From JAAYCB01 sp012744395 (GTDB taxonomy: Bacteria > Planctomycetota > Planctomycetia > Pirellulales > Thermoguttaceae), in assembly GCA_028703175.1 (NCBI GenBank), contig JAQVNJ010000021.1:1-59976 (forward strand): a stretch of DNA of 59,976 bases. Direction: 5' to 3'. The translations under genes were made by a program, and so were the position numbers. Below are positions 51,588-59,976 of the stretch, one piece after another. How positions within the stretch are numbered: the stretch's first letter is position 1; the number at the start of each line of letters is the position of its first letter. The notes under the pieces are model-generated. The model worked only from the letters and a program-made list of their open reading frames with translations, did not search any database and had not been told where the DNA came from.

Positions 51588-53924
51588 CTATGGCCAGACC
51601 TCGGCGCCGGCAAGCATCTTGCGAACATCGCCCGTTCCGGCTCCGCGCACGAGGAGATACGTTCGCGGGCCGATCGACACGAGCGGCCGGCCGTCTTCCG
51701 ATTGGAAGGGCCGCGGGACGGCGAAGGGGCGAAAGATGCCGATCGCGCCCGGATCGGCCGGGAGCCGCAGCCGCGTCTCGTCGGCGACGGCCCAGAAGAG
51801 GGCGTAGGCATCGGCCGGCTGCCGCGTTCGGCGGAAGACATACGCCTTGACCGCGCCTTGGGCGACCCCGGCCACCTCCTCGATTTCCACCAATTCGTAG
51901 ACGCCCCGCTCGTTGAGGAAGAGGTGGTGTTCGCGGCGGTCGTTGAGGATTCTTCGCTGCCCGTCGGTCAGGCCCCGGCCGGCGGAGATGTTCTTGAACA
52001 CCTCGCGTTGCCGGTAGCACGGGACATAGTGGGCGTCGGCGGGTGCGACATTCTTCAGCTGCTCATGCCCCTCGATCGGCCACTGGCCGCTCAGCCGGGC
52101 ATCCTCCCAGGTCTTGATCGCCTCGAGGCAGTCGTCGGCGCGGGGATTGGCCTGAAGCTCCTGGAGTCGGACGTGGAGCGAGAGGGGGCAATCCCAGGCG
52201 GCCGCGCGGCTGGCCACGTACTCGAACACGTCCGGGCCGGGAGAGCCCGGCGGCGCGGCGCCGAATCGTCCCAGCCAGCCGAACTGGACGCGGGAGAAAT
52301 CCCAGACCCGCGCGGCGGCCGTCGGGCAGGGCATCAGCCGGCAGAAATCCTTCATGCCCTCGGGCGTGGCGACGACGTCGTAGGCGTTGCTCCGGCTGAT
52401 CATGTGCCAACTGAAATGGGTGTAGTTGGCCGATTCGCAGACCGGCGGTGGAGGCTCCAGAAGCCGGAACACCCGGTGCTGCGCGCGGGCCACGTTGTAC
52501 CAGTAAGGCTCGTGGACGTCCTCGGCGCCGTCGAAATAGACCATCTCGTAGGGGCCCGTCTCTCGATAGATCGCGGCGATCCGCCGGGCGACTTCATCCT
52601 GGATGTCGGTGTCCTGGTCGAAGCGGATGAAGGACGGCCAGGTGTCGACGTCGAGCAGGCCCGCGCGATCGCCCGCCCGGTGGGCGGCGGCCGCGGTCCC
52701 CAGGCTTCCCCTGCGGCAGCCGGTGAACTGGAACGGCTCTTCGCTGCGATAAGCCTCGTATTCGATCAATTCCTTGCCGAGTTTCAGTAACCGGCGACCG
52801 TCGTCGAGCGTGGCGCCGGCGGGGTTCTCACGGACCGTGAGCGTGGCGGCGCCGGCGGGGACATCCGCCGCCAACGTGTAGCTGGCAACCGTGTGCAAGC
52901 GATCGTCCGGGACCGGAGTGACGTAGGGATCGTTCTTGCCGGCCTTTGAATAGTGGATGTGCAGCCCCACGCCGAGGCCCGCCCGGCGCACCGCGTCGGC
53001 GACCTGGCGGAGGTCGGCCATGCCGCGCCGATAGTCGTCGTTCCAGGAAAAATGCCCTGGCGACTTGGCGAACGATGTGTAGGAAAAGAGCAGCACGCGA
53101 AACCCGCCTCGCTTGGCGAATTCGATGAACTGGCCGATATTCGCCGGCGTCGCCCGCGACGCCCAGAAATAGGAGCGCTTTTGGAGCGGAGAGCGGCGGA
53201 ATGTCGCGCCGGAGGGGAGCTTGAAGCCGCGTTCCATTGCGGCCATGGCGTCGAGAAGCCGCTTTCTCGGCTCGGGGCATCCGATGATCACGGCCGTTGC
53301 GCCGCGGAAGCCGACCGCAGCCTCGGCCGTCGCCGTCAGCAGCACCTCGCCGTCGCCCGGCCACATTTCGGCATTCGTTTCGAGGTTTCCGCCGCGCAGG
53401 CAGATGCCGAAGCGGTCGTCGTAAACGGCATTCAGCCATTGGCCCACGTGGGGCAGCTTGCGGACGTTCAACCGCAGGAGGTCGATCCGGTCGATTGCCT
53501 CTCCCTCCAGATCGAGAAGCTCCAGGGCCAGGTAGTCGCCGGTGCTCTGCACGCGATACGTGGCCTTGACGCCGGCGGAGGCAAAATCGATCACCAGCTT
53601 GCCGTCTTGGAGGGAAGCGCCGGTGGCGGGAAACCGCGGCCCGCGGTAGACCCACCGCCCGACGATCTCGGCGTAGGGCCCCTCGGCGTCGCAGACCGCG
53701 CGGCCCCCGCGGTAGACAACGGCGATCGGCGCCGGCGCCCCGGCGCTGTAGTCGATTCCGCGGGCCTTGTCCGCGAGGCTTCGCAACATGCCGTCGTCGC
53801 CAATTTCCAGCCGCAGGTGCGGATTTTCCAGCACCACGGCGCCGGCGGACGCGGAAGTGACCGCCGCCAGGCACGTCCAGGCCAGCCAGGTCCGGCAAAA
53901 CGTCTTGGAATGCATTATGACCAT
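51588..53924 (-). CDS. Secreted glycoside-hydrolase-like protein
   Basis: 778 residues from ATG 53924 (GGTGG 5 nt upstream); ATG 53915, which overlaps the permease stop as TAATG, is also possible. A signal peptide ends near SASAGA. The N-terminal beta-rich domain begins LENPHLRLEIGDDGMLRSL. A TIM-barrel-like central domain has FSWNDDYRRGMADLRQVADAV, VGLHIHYS and MVYFDGAEDVHEPYWYN, where Asp and Glu could be catalytic, resembling alpha-galactosidase-type folds. I cannot assign a family. A beta-rich C-terminus follows. It is the last gene of the ABC exporter operon, so their products may be used together. Confidence 0.75.
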   Translation of the reverse strand: MVIMHSKTFCRTWLAWTCLAAVTSASAGAVVLENPHLRLEIGDDGMLRSLADKARGIDYSAGAPAPIAVVYRGGRAVCDAEGPYAEIVGRWVYRGPRFPATGASLQDGKLVIDFASAGVKATYRVQSTGDYLALELLDLEGEAIDRIDLLRLNVRKLPHVGQWLNAVYDDRFGICLRGGNLETNAEMWPGDGEVLLTATAEAAVGFRGATAVIIGCPEPRKRLLDAMAAMERGFKLPSGATFRRSPLQKRSYFWASRATPANIGQFIEFAKRGGFRVLLFSYTSFAKSPGHFSWNDDYRRGMADLRQVADAVRRAGLGVGLHIHYSKAGKNDPYVTPVPDDRLHTVASYTLAADVPAGAATLTVRENPAGATLDDGRRLLKLGKELIEYEAYRSEEPFQFTGCRRGSLGTAAAAHRAGDRAGLLDVDTWPSFIRFDQDTDIQDEVARRIAAIYRETGPYEMVYFDGAEDVHEPYWYNVARAQHRVFRLLEPPPPVCESANYTHFSWHMISRSNAYDVVATPEGMKDFCRLMPCPTAAARVWDFSRVQFGWLGRFGAAPPGSPGPDVFEYVASRAAAWDCPLSLHVRLQELQANPRADDCLEAIKTWEDARLSGQWPIEGHEQLKNVAPADAHYVPCYRQREVFKNISAGRGLTDGQRRILNDRREHHLFLNERGVYELVEIEEVAGVAQGAVKAYVFRRTRQPADAYALFWAVADETRLRLPADPGAIGIFRPFAVPRPFQSEDGRPLVSIGPRTYLLVRGAGTGDVRKMLAGAEVWP

Positions 53925-54982
53925 CGGAACCACCGCAGCGCGAGAAAGAACGACACCATGCCCCACGCGACAATCAGCGCGAGGTCCGCCCCGAGCGCGA
54001 GGATGCTCGCGCCTTCCAGCATGATCCCGCGGAGCGCGTGAATCAACGGGGTCAGGGGGAGAAGGCCGAGCAGGGGCTGGACGGCCTCGGGAAACCGCTC
54101 CGTGGTGAAGAAGATGCCCGAGCCGATCCACATCGGCAGCAGCACCGCGTTCATCAACCCGGAGACCGTCTCGATCGTCTGGGCCCGGCTGGCCACCAGC
54201 AGTCCGATCCCGGAGAATTCCAGCGATCCGAGGAGGATCAACACTCCCACGGCCAGGTGGCTGCCGTGGCAGACGACGCCGAACGCGATCCGCGCGAAGA
54301 TCAGCAGGAGGAGGACCTCGGAGACGGTGAACAACAGCCGGCTGATCATCAGCGCCGCCATGAAGTGGCTGCGTTTCATCGGCGTGGCCAGGTAGCGCTT
54401 GAGGAGCTTCCGGATGCGCATGTCGACGACCGCGTAGCCCACGCCCCAGAGGCCGCCGCCCATCAGGCCCATGCCCAGCAGGCCGGGCACGAGGAAGTCG
54501 ATATAGCGGCCGCCCGGCTCGCTGGCCGCGCGCTCACCGGTCTCGACGACGTCCTTGCGCCCCGCCGCCCGCTGGAGAAAATCGTCCACCGTGTTTCTTG
54601 CCAGCGCGCTTTCCGCGCGGGTCGGGTCGAAATGGTATTCGTAGCGCGGCGCCGGATCGGAGTGGGCGAACAGGATCAAGTCCACCTGCCCGGAGCGGAG
54701 GCGCCGGCGGCACTCGTCTTCGCTCCAGATGCGGGCGTCGAAGCGCGAATCCCGGTCAAGCACCGCGCAGGCCGACTCGGCAAGCCCTCCCCGGGCAACG
54801 GCGATCCGGCAGACTTCCAGCGGCCGGCTGCGGAACGCGACGCCGAGCGTTACGACCATCACGAGGGGAAACGCATAGACCCAGAAGACCGCTTCCGGCT
54901 CGCGGAGAAACTCGCGGACCCGGGCGAGCGTCAGGTTGACGAGCGGGTTGAAGCGGGCCGGTTCGGGCGTGGTGTCGGTCAC
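53915..54982 (-). CDS. ABC-2 type permease
   Basis: 355 residues from GTG 54982, with GGGAGG 8 nt upstream; its start overlaps the ATPase stop (GTGA). The open frame continues 119 codons upstream through the ATPase gene, which is a shadow. One N-terminal membrane segment (VFWVYAFPLVMVVTLGVAF), a large outer domain of about 130 residues and five C-terminal membrane segments give the ABC-2 (DrrB/YhgE) layout. Exports drugs, lipids or polysaccharides with the ATPase. Confidence 0.9.
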   Translation of the reverse strand: MTDTTPEPARFNPLVNLTLARVREFLREPEAVFWVYAFPLVMVVTLGVAFRSRPLEVCRIAVARGGLAESACAVLDRDSRFDARIWSEDECRRRLRSGQVDLILFAHSDPAPRYEYHFDPTRAESALARNTVDDFLQRAAGRKDVVETGERAASEPGGRYIDFLVPGLLGMGLMGGGLWGVGYAVVDMRIRKLLKRYLATPMKRSHFMAALMISRLLFTVSEVLLLLIFARIAFGVVCHGSHLAVGVLILLGSLEFSGIGLLVASRAQTIETVSGLMNAVLLPMWIGSGIFFTTERFPEAVQPLLGLLPLTPLIHALRGIMLEGASILALGADLALIVAWGMVSFFLALRWFRWS

Positions 54983-55935
54983 GAGTTGGCCTCCCCGGCC
55001 GGTTCGATCGGACGCCCGGTCAGACCGACGAAGACGTCGTCGAGGCTTCCGTGGCGGGTGGTCAGGCTGGCCAACCGCCAATTGCGCGCTGCCAGCCACT
55101 CGAGCAGGGCGGGCAGGACCAGATGCGGTTCGGTGACGGACAGGTGGATCACGCCGTCCTCGCAGCGGCAACCGGTGACCGCCGGGAGCGTGGACCAGGT
55201 TTCGGGCGGCAGCCGCATGGCCGCGGGCGATTCGACCGAGAACTCGACGACGTGCCGCCCGCCCAGCCGCGCGATCAATTCGCGCGGTTGTCCGAGGGCA
55301 ATCAGCCGCCCCCGGTCGACAATCGCCACCCGGTCGCAAAGCCGCTCCGCCTCCTCCATGTAGTGGGTGGTCAGGAGGGTCGTCCGGCCGTGCCGCCGCA
55401 ACTGGCGGATGATTTCCGCCAGTTGCCGCCGTGAGTGCGGGTCGAGCCCGGTCGTCGGCTCATCGAGGAACATCAGCGCCGGATCGCCGACCAGGGCCGC
55501 GGCCACGGCCAGCCGCTGTTTCTGACCGCCGGAGAGGTTCTTCACCCAGGTGTCGGCCTTGTCTTCAAGCGATACTCGGGCGATCGCCTCGGCCGGCGCG
55601 ATTCCCGATCGATAGAGGCTGCGGAACAGCGTCAGGGTCTCGCGGACGGTCAGCTTTTCGGAGAACTTGGTTTCCTGCAACGAGATGCCGATCCGCTCGC
55701 GGATCGCCCGGCCGTGGTCGCGCCAACCCATGCCGAGAATCCGCACGGCGCCCGCGGTCGGCTCCAGCAGGCCTTCGAGGATTCCGATCGTCGTGGTCTT
55801 GCCGGCGCCGTTTGGTCCCAACATGCCGAAGCATTCGCCCTCGGCGATTGCCAGATCGATTCCGCGGACAGCCTCGACCGGAGGCTTTCCCGGATAGGTC
55901 TTCTTCAGGCCGGTGCACTCTACTGCCAGGTGCAT
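54979..55935 (-). CDS. ABC transporter ATP-binding protein
   Basis: 318 residues from ATG 55935. Walker A GPNGAGKTTT, Q-loop QETKF, signature LSGGQKQR, Walker B LMFLDEPTTGLD and switch His in LLTTHYMEEAE are all present. A C-terminal extension of about 90 residues (after GLGQPRELIA-like segment) is of the DrrA type. It powers the adjacent permease. Overlap of 4 bp with the permease shows coupling. Confidence 0.95.
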   Translation of the reverse strand: MHLAVECTGLKKTYPGKPPVEAVRGIDLAIAEGECFGMLGPNGAGKTTTIGILEGLLEPTAGAVRILGMGWRDHGRAIRERIGISLQETKFSEKLTVRETLTLFRSLYRSGIAPAEAIARVSLEDKADTWVKNLSGGQKQRLAVAAALVGDPALMFLDEPTTGLDPHSRRQLAEIIRQLRRHGRTTLLTTHYMEEAERLCDRVAIVDRGRLIALGQPRELIARLGGRHVVEFSVESPAAMRLPPETWSTLPAVTGCRCEDGVIHLSVTEPHLVLPALLEWLAARNWRLASLTTRHGSLDDVFVGLTGRPIEPAGEANS

Positions 55936-55944
55936 CGCGGAGGG

Positions 55945-56079
55945 TCACTTGCGCGGCCGCCGCTGCGGCTCGCTGCAACGGTGGCAGCGGACTTGCCGCC
56001 GGTTGAGCTTTGCGCCGCACTTCGGGCAGCGGCGAGCCTTCAGTCTCTTGACGAATTTCGTACGTTCTCGAAGACCCAT
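55945..56079 (-). CDS. 44-residue zinc-ribbon protein
   Basis: ATG 56079 has AAAGGA about 8 nt upstream; TGA stop 9 bp before the ABC ATPase gene starts. Two CxxC pairs, CPKC and CHRC, are set 10 residues apart in a very basic protein (MGLRERTKFVKRLKARR...). It could bind one zinc and RNA or DNA, similar to small ribosomal zinc ribbons. It probably shares the operon with the exporter. No family name is assigned. Confidence 0.7.
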   Translation of the reverse strand: MGLRERTKFVKRLKARRCPKCGAKLNRRQVRCHRCSEPQRRPRK

Positions 56080-56341
56080 GCAACGATCCTTTCCAGGGCT
56101 CGGCGCCTGGCCCCGGCGCCCTGTGGCCGGTCTTTCCCGCCCGCGGCGTCCCAGCCGTGCAAGACGCCGAACAACTCGCCTCGGACGGGCCAATCCGGGC
56201 GGGTAGCACGGCAACCCGGGTCGGCGCGGCCCAACCCGGTCGGGAAGACCAGCCAGCGGCAATGAAGCGCAATCGTATCGATTCGGCAATCCGCTTGGCA
56301 AGCCCTCTTCTCTCAAAATCGCACAGGTCGGCCGCAGGGCC

Positions 56342-56369
56342 TGTATACTATGCGGAGCACTCGCGGCAA
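56342..56369 (-). promoter_or_regulatory. Candidate promoter of the zinc-ribbon/ABC operon
   Basis: On the minus strand TTGCCG (56369-56364), 16-bp spacer, TATACA (56347-56342). It lies back to back with the promoter at 56372, leaving about 256 nt of leader. Confidence 0.4.
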
Positions 56370-56371
56370 AA

Positions 56372-56400
56372 TTGACGGTTGCCGCAAGGGACACTATGAT
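56372..56400 (+). promoter_or_regulatory. Promoter of the 1060-residue membrane protein gene
   Basis: TTGACG (56372-56377), 17-bp spacer, TATGAT (56395-56400). The start near 56407 gives a 44-nt leader. The rest of the 56080-56450 gap has no gene. Confidence 0.7.
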
Positions 56401-56450
56401 GATCGACAATACGATATTCTGCGCACTCCCGCACGCTTATAGTTGACAGG

Positions 56451-59400
56451 ATGAGGCTCTTCTTCAGGAAACGGCGCAGAGGGAAGCGCGACCGCCAGCC
56501 GTCTGCGCACGCAACGTTCACGGGGGCCGAGCTGGAGCAGGCGATCGCGGCGGCCGCTGCGCCGGTTTACCTGGTGGCGTCCCGGGTGTTGCGCCGCGTG
56601 ATCCGCCGGCAGTGGGAGCTGGCCGGTCTGCAATACCGCATCCCGCATGGCGAAGTCTTCGTGATCGCCCGCGCTCGGCTCGTGGGAATCGTCGAATGGG
56701 ACGAGCTGGGCCTGCCCGAGGGGGCCGTGATTCCCGAGAGGGTAATCCTCCTCCGCCGCCCGGACCTCGACGAATTGAAGGCCAACCCCGCCGCGGCGAT
56801 TCTCACCCAGTCCTGGAGGTCGGTTTTTCACGGCATGGTGCACCTGGCCGCCGAGAACCGGATTGCCCGGGGCGAGTTGCCAGCGTCGAATGTCCGCGAC
56901 TGGATCGATCGGCTGGGAATCCAGGAATTTGCCGAGATGTGCGAAGTCCTCCGTCAAGAGAGGCTGCTTCTCGGCTCGCACGACCCGACGGTGGCGCTGA
57001 TCGAGGCGGCGGCCGTCTTCTGGGAGCTGTACTACTTCTCGCCGCACCTGCTGCCGATCTGGTTTCCCGCCATTGAGGAACCGGAACGAGTCGCCGAATT
57101 GTTCCGCGAGTTGGTGGAGCCCGCCCCACTGTTTTCGGCCTCCCGCCCCAAGGGCGCCAAGAAGCCGGTTGCCGAGACTCCCGCCGAGGTGCTCGGCCGG
57201 GCTTCGACCAGCGAGCGTTTGCCCGATCCGCCCGGCCAAGGCCTTGCCAGGCGGCTGCTGTCGCCGCGCCGAGAAACGCTCGAACGTCGCGCCGACCGGG
57301 CCGCTGGGCGAGGAAACCTGGTCCGCGCGATGATCCTGCGCGCCCGTGTTCGGCTGCAAACGCCCCGGGAGACCGCCGGGCGGGCGCGGGCGATCGTCCG
57401 AGAGACCGTCGATCGGTTGATCCACCAGCTCCTCGAGGCGCTCCAAGAGACCCACAAGGACCCGGATGCCTGGCGCGCGCCGCTGATCAACCTGGTGCAG
57501 CTTGCGGCTCGCGGCTCGTGGACGGTGGAGCAGCGGCTGCTCTACGACTTGCAGAAGGTGTCGATCGACCACCAGCGCGGGACGCTCCGGCTCGACGTCG
57601 TCGGGTGGCTTTTCTCCCTGGGGCGGCGTCCGCTCCGATGCCCGCTTCCCCATCAGAAGGGAGTGCTGATCTGCCGCCATCTGCATTCGGCGCGGCGCCG
57701 GCTGGCACGCGTCCGGCTTGAAGTCGAGAATCGCCGGACACTGGACGGGCTGCTGCAAAAAGCGGCAGAGAAGGCCGAGGACCTGGTGAGGGCGGAGATC
57801 CGGCCGCTGATCCGCCAGGCTTTCCGTGCGGCCGGGTTTTCGGCGGAGAGTCCTGCCGAGACGGTCGCGGGCGATAAACTCATCGAGGAACTGCTTGACC
57901 AGATCGTCGAGCGAGGGTTTCTGACGATGGGCGATCTACGCGATGCATTGGCCCGAAACCAACTCAAGCTGCCCGATCTGGCCCACCCGGCCGAACTGGC
58001 ATACGGCGACCAGTTGCTGCTGGTCGACCGGCATCTGGCCGGGTCCCTCGGCGGAGTCCACCGGCGAGGGGAATTCTACCTGCGATGGATGCAGGCGATC
58101 AGCTCGCTGGCCTTTGGCACTCCGTGGGGAAGAGTCTTCACCAAGTACATGGCCGTGCCGTTCGGAGGCGCGTACGCGCTGGAAGCCGGCATCCAGCACA
58201 TGATTCACAAGCTCACCGGCGCCGCCGAGGCGAGCAGTCCGGTGACAACGTTCTCGCTTGGGATGCTCTTCCTGGCCCTGTTGAATTCGGAGCAGTTCCG
58301 CGTCAGCTTCTGGCGGCTCATGCAGCTAGCCGGTCGGGGGGTGAAATTCTGCCTCATCGAGTTTCCAAAACGGATGATCAATATTCCGGCGATTCGCCGC
58401 GTGCTCCAGTCGGCGCCGGTCCGCTTCGGCTACCGGCTGGCCGTCAAGCCGGCGATGTTCACCGCCGTTTTTTGCGCGGTCGTCAGCCGGCTGCTGGCCC
58501 CCTGGCAATGGTCGACCGGCGGGGTGGCAACGGTCTTTTGCAGCATGGTCCTCGTGCTGAATTCACGGCTCGGCCGCGACATGGGGGAAATCGCCACGGA
58601 ATGGCTGCTCGAAGCGCTCGAGCGGGTGGGAATCCAGTCACTCGCAGCGCTGTTTCGGTGGGTAATGGAGGTCTTTCGCAGCGCGGTCGACGCCGTCGAC
58701 CGGCTCCTCTACGCGATGGATGAATGGCTGCGGTTTCGAACGGGCGAACACCGCGCGATGCTGGCGATCAAGGCACTCCTGATTCCCGGCTGGCTCGTCC
58801 TGCGATACGTGGTGCGGTTCGCCGTCAACCTGCTGATCGAGCCGCAGATCAACCCGATCAAACATTTCCCGGTGGTCACGGTGTCGCACAAAATCTTGCT
58901 CCCTTTCATACCCGCCCTGGCCGGGTTTCTGACGTTGACGATGGACAAGGCCACGGCCTATCTCTCCGCGGCAACGATTATCGCCTTGATCCCCGGCGCC
59001 TGCGGGTTCCTGGTCTGGGAACTCCGCGAGAACTGGCGCCTCTACCAGGCAAACCGTCCGAAAAAGCCGCATCCGACTCCCGTCGGGTCGCACGGAGAGA
59101 CCGTCGGGCGGCTGCTGCGGCCGGGTTTCCACTCGGGCACGATTCCGAAACGATACGCCCGACTCCGCCGAGCCGCCGGAAACGCCAGCACGACCGGTAA
59201 GTGGGAAGCTGTCCGCAACCACCTGCTCGCCATCCGCGATATCGAGCTGTCCTTGCGACGTTACGTGGAACGCGAACTGATTGCGACGCTCCGGCGGTCA
59301 GCCGCCTGGGACACGCCCCCGTTGGCGGTCCGCGCAGTATCCGCCCACACCAACCGGATCGTGGTCCACCTGGTCGCCGACGGCGAAGCAGACCGCGGCG

Positions 59401-59633
59401 CGCGGCTTGAGCTCGACCTCTCCGCCGGCCACCTGGTCGCCAGGTTCATCGCCCCCGGCTGGCTTGAACGACTCGACGACCGGCAGCTCACCGCCTTCCG
59501 CGACGCCTTGGAATGTTTCTACGGGACCACCGGGGCAGATTTCGACCGCCACCCGATCGACTCGGACCTTCCTTCACGGGTGGTGGACGAGGCTCCGCGC
59601 CAAGAACGCATGGAACATCAGGATCGGTTCTGA
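56451..59633 (+). CDS. 1060-residue membrane protein of unknown family
   Basis: ATG 56451, weak ribosome binding site. The N-terminus is very basic (MRLFFRKRRRGKRDRQ). Residues 20-590 are mostly soluble and helical, with no signal peptide and no nucleotide-binding motif. About four to six hydrophobic segments lie near residues 593-610, 666-705, 766-790 and 813-858. The last 150 residues are soluble and contain a mixed domain from LLAIRDIELSLRRYVERELIATL to GWLERLDDRQLTAFRDALECF. A Pro/Lys-rich stretch (about 870-885) links them. I do not recognise the family. It has its own promoter and overlaps the convergent exchanger gene by 16 bp. Confidence 0.7.
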   Translation: MRLFFRKRRRGKRDRQPSAHATFTGAELEQAIAAAAAPVYLVASRVLRRVIRRQWELAGLQYRIPHGEVFVIARARLVGIVEWDELGLPEGAVIPERVILLRRPDLDELKANPAAAILTQSWRSVFHGMVHLAAENRIARGELPASNVRDWIDRLGIQEFAEMCEVLRQERLLLGSHDPTVALIEAAAVFWELYYFSPHLLPIWFPAIEEPERVAELFRELVEPAPLFSASRPKGAKKPVAETPAEVLGRASTSERLPDPPGQGLARRLLSPRRETLERRADRAAGRGNLVRAMILRARVRLQTPRETAGRARAIVRETVDRLIHQLLEALQETHKDPDAWRAPLINLVQLAARGSWTVEQRLLYDLQKVSIDHQRGTLRLDVVGWLFSLGRRPLRCPLPHQKGVLICRHLHSARRRLARVRLEVENRRTLDGLLQKAAEKAEDLVRAEIRPLIRQAFRAAGFSAESPAETVAGDKLIEELLDQIVERGFLTMGDLRDALARNQLKLPDLAHPAELAYGDQLLLVDRHLAGSLGGVHRRGEFYLRWMQAISSLAFGTPWGRVFTKYMAVPFGGAYALEAGIQHMIHKLTGAAEASSPVTTFSLGMLFLALLNSEQFRVSFWRLMQLAGRGVKFCLIEFPKRMINIPAIRRVLQSAPVRFGYRLAVKPAMFTAVFCAVVSRLLAPWQWSTGGVATVFCSMVLVLNSRLGRDMGEIATEWLLEALERVGIQSLAALFRWVMEVFRSAVDAVDRLLYAMDEWLRFRTGEHRAMLAIKALLIPGWLVLRYVVRFAVNLLIEPQINPIKHFPVVTVSHKILLPFIPALAGFLTLTMDKATAYLSAATIIALIPGACGFLVWELRENWRLYQANRPKKPHPTPVGSHGETVGRLLRPGFHSGTIPKRYARLRRAAGNASTTGKWEAVRNHLLAIRDIELSLRRYVERELIATLRRSAAWDTPPLAVRAVSAHTNRIVVHLVADGEADRGARLELDLSAGHLVARFIAPGWLERLDDRQLTAFRDALECFYGTTGADFDRHPIDSDLPSRVVDEAPRQERMEHQDRF

Positions 59634-59976
59634 ACGCGGAAATGCCGGAAAACGGAAACCGCCAAGGTCACCGCCGTCAGCGGCAGGGCGAACCAGGTGA
59701 GGATTGCGTCGAGGGTACGGACACCCGGAGACCCAACCGAATCGAGGACCAGAAAGGCGATGTACGCCGCGTAATAACCGAGAAACAAGCCGCCTTCCCA
59801 GCGGGCAATGCGGTTGCCGGTGAAGAAAATCGGCAGGCAGGCCACCGCCACGATGATCATCACCGGCATGTTGAGGCGAAGCGCCGTTTCCGAGACGTGC
59901 ACCCCGTCGGGCGACAGGGCTCCGGCCGTGCCCAAGACCAGCAGAATGTTGAACATGTTGCTGCCAACGATATTGC
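59618..59976 (-). CDS. CaCA-family cation/Ca2+ exchanger, 5' part outside window
   Basis: Partial: the frame runs off the right end of the window, and only the last 118 residues are seen. NIVGSNMFNILLVLG, read across the window edge, is the alpha-2 repeat motif (G-S-N-x-F-N) of Na+/Ca2+ and K+-dependent exchangers. Three more membrane segments follow. It likely extrudes Ca2+ in exchange for Na+ or H+. The start and the alpha-1 repeat are not visible. Confidence 0.85.
   Translation of the reverse strand, partial: NIVGSNMFNILLVLGTAGALSPDGVHVSETALRLNMPVMIIVAVACLPIFFTGNRIARWEGGLFLGYYAAYIAFLVLDSVGSPGVRTLDAILTWFALPLTAVTLAVSVFRHFRVQNRS

Noticed and set aside
44639..52020. Long antisense frames across the FtsK ATPase (44639-47347) and metG (49027-52020)
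   Set aside because: Same shadow effect; no ribosome binding sites or recognisable motifs.

Overview
The window is GC-rich (roughly two thirds G+C) bacterial chromosome and most likely comes from a member of the Planctomycetota, possibly a Pirellulales or Thermogutta-like lineage. This is inferred from the mix of gene types: a Tat-exported Gfo/Idh/MocA oxidoreductase, a leucine-rich-repeat lipoprotein, an FG-GAP/VCBS protein, a DAP-type MurE and a very large 2-hydroxyacyl-CoA dehydratase activase. No rRNA is present to settle it. Several intergenic regions carry sigma70-type promoters (TTGACA-like, 16-17 bp, TATAAT-like). No phage, insertion sequence or CRISPR array was seen.

Layout. 0.1-7.3 kb: tRNA-Gly(CCC), a secreted gingipain-type (C25) cysteine peptidase, an EamA transporter, an NhaC-family Na+/H+ antiporter gene broken by one in-frame TAG, and an exported CocE/S15 hydrolase. 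7.2-18.7 kb: a 1458-residue two-headed activase, then gltB and gltD behind a near-consensus promoter. 18.7-25 kb: a regulatory and carbohydrate block with two DUF2294 genes, small ORFs, two copies of a roughly 105-nt RNA-like element about 811 bp apart, csrA, and a glycosyltransferase / toroid enzyme / GH130 phosphorylase operon. 25-35.8 kb: M3 oligopeptidase, Gfo/Idh/MocA oxidoreductase, LRR lipoprotein, two large exported proteins and a sodium/solute symporter, which look like a polymer-scavenging neighbourhood. 35.9-42 kb: murE-murF-mraY-murG, with a dispersed repeat between mraY and murG. 42.1-47.5 kb: a four-gene cassette from its own promoter, with two short WxG100-like helical proteins, a coiled-coil protein and a 1309-residue membrane FtsK/SpoIIIE-type ATPase. 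This resembles a minimal, divergent type VII secretion (ESX)-like module. 47.6-60 kb: an amino-acid permease, metG, a secreted glycoside-hydrolase-like protein, an ABC-2 exporter with a 44-residue zinc-ribbon protein, a 1060-residue membrane protein of unknown family, and the 3' part of a CaCA cation exchanger gene.

The strongest candidates for undescribed biology are the WxG/FtsK cassette, the duplicated leader element next to csrA, and the 1060-residue membrane protein. All functional calls come from reading motifs in the sequence; no database search was run.
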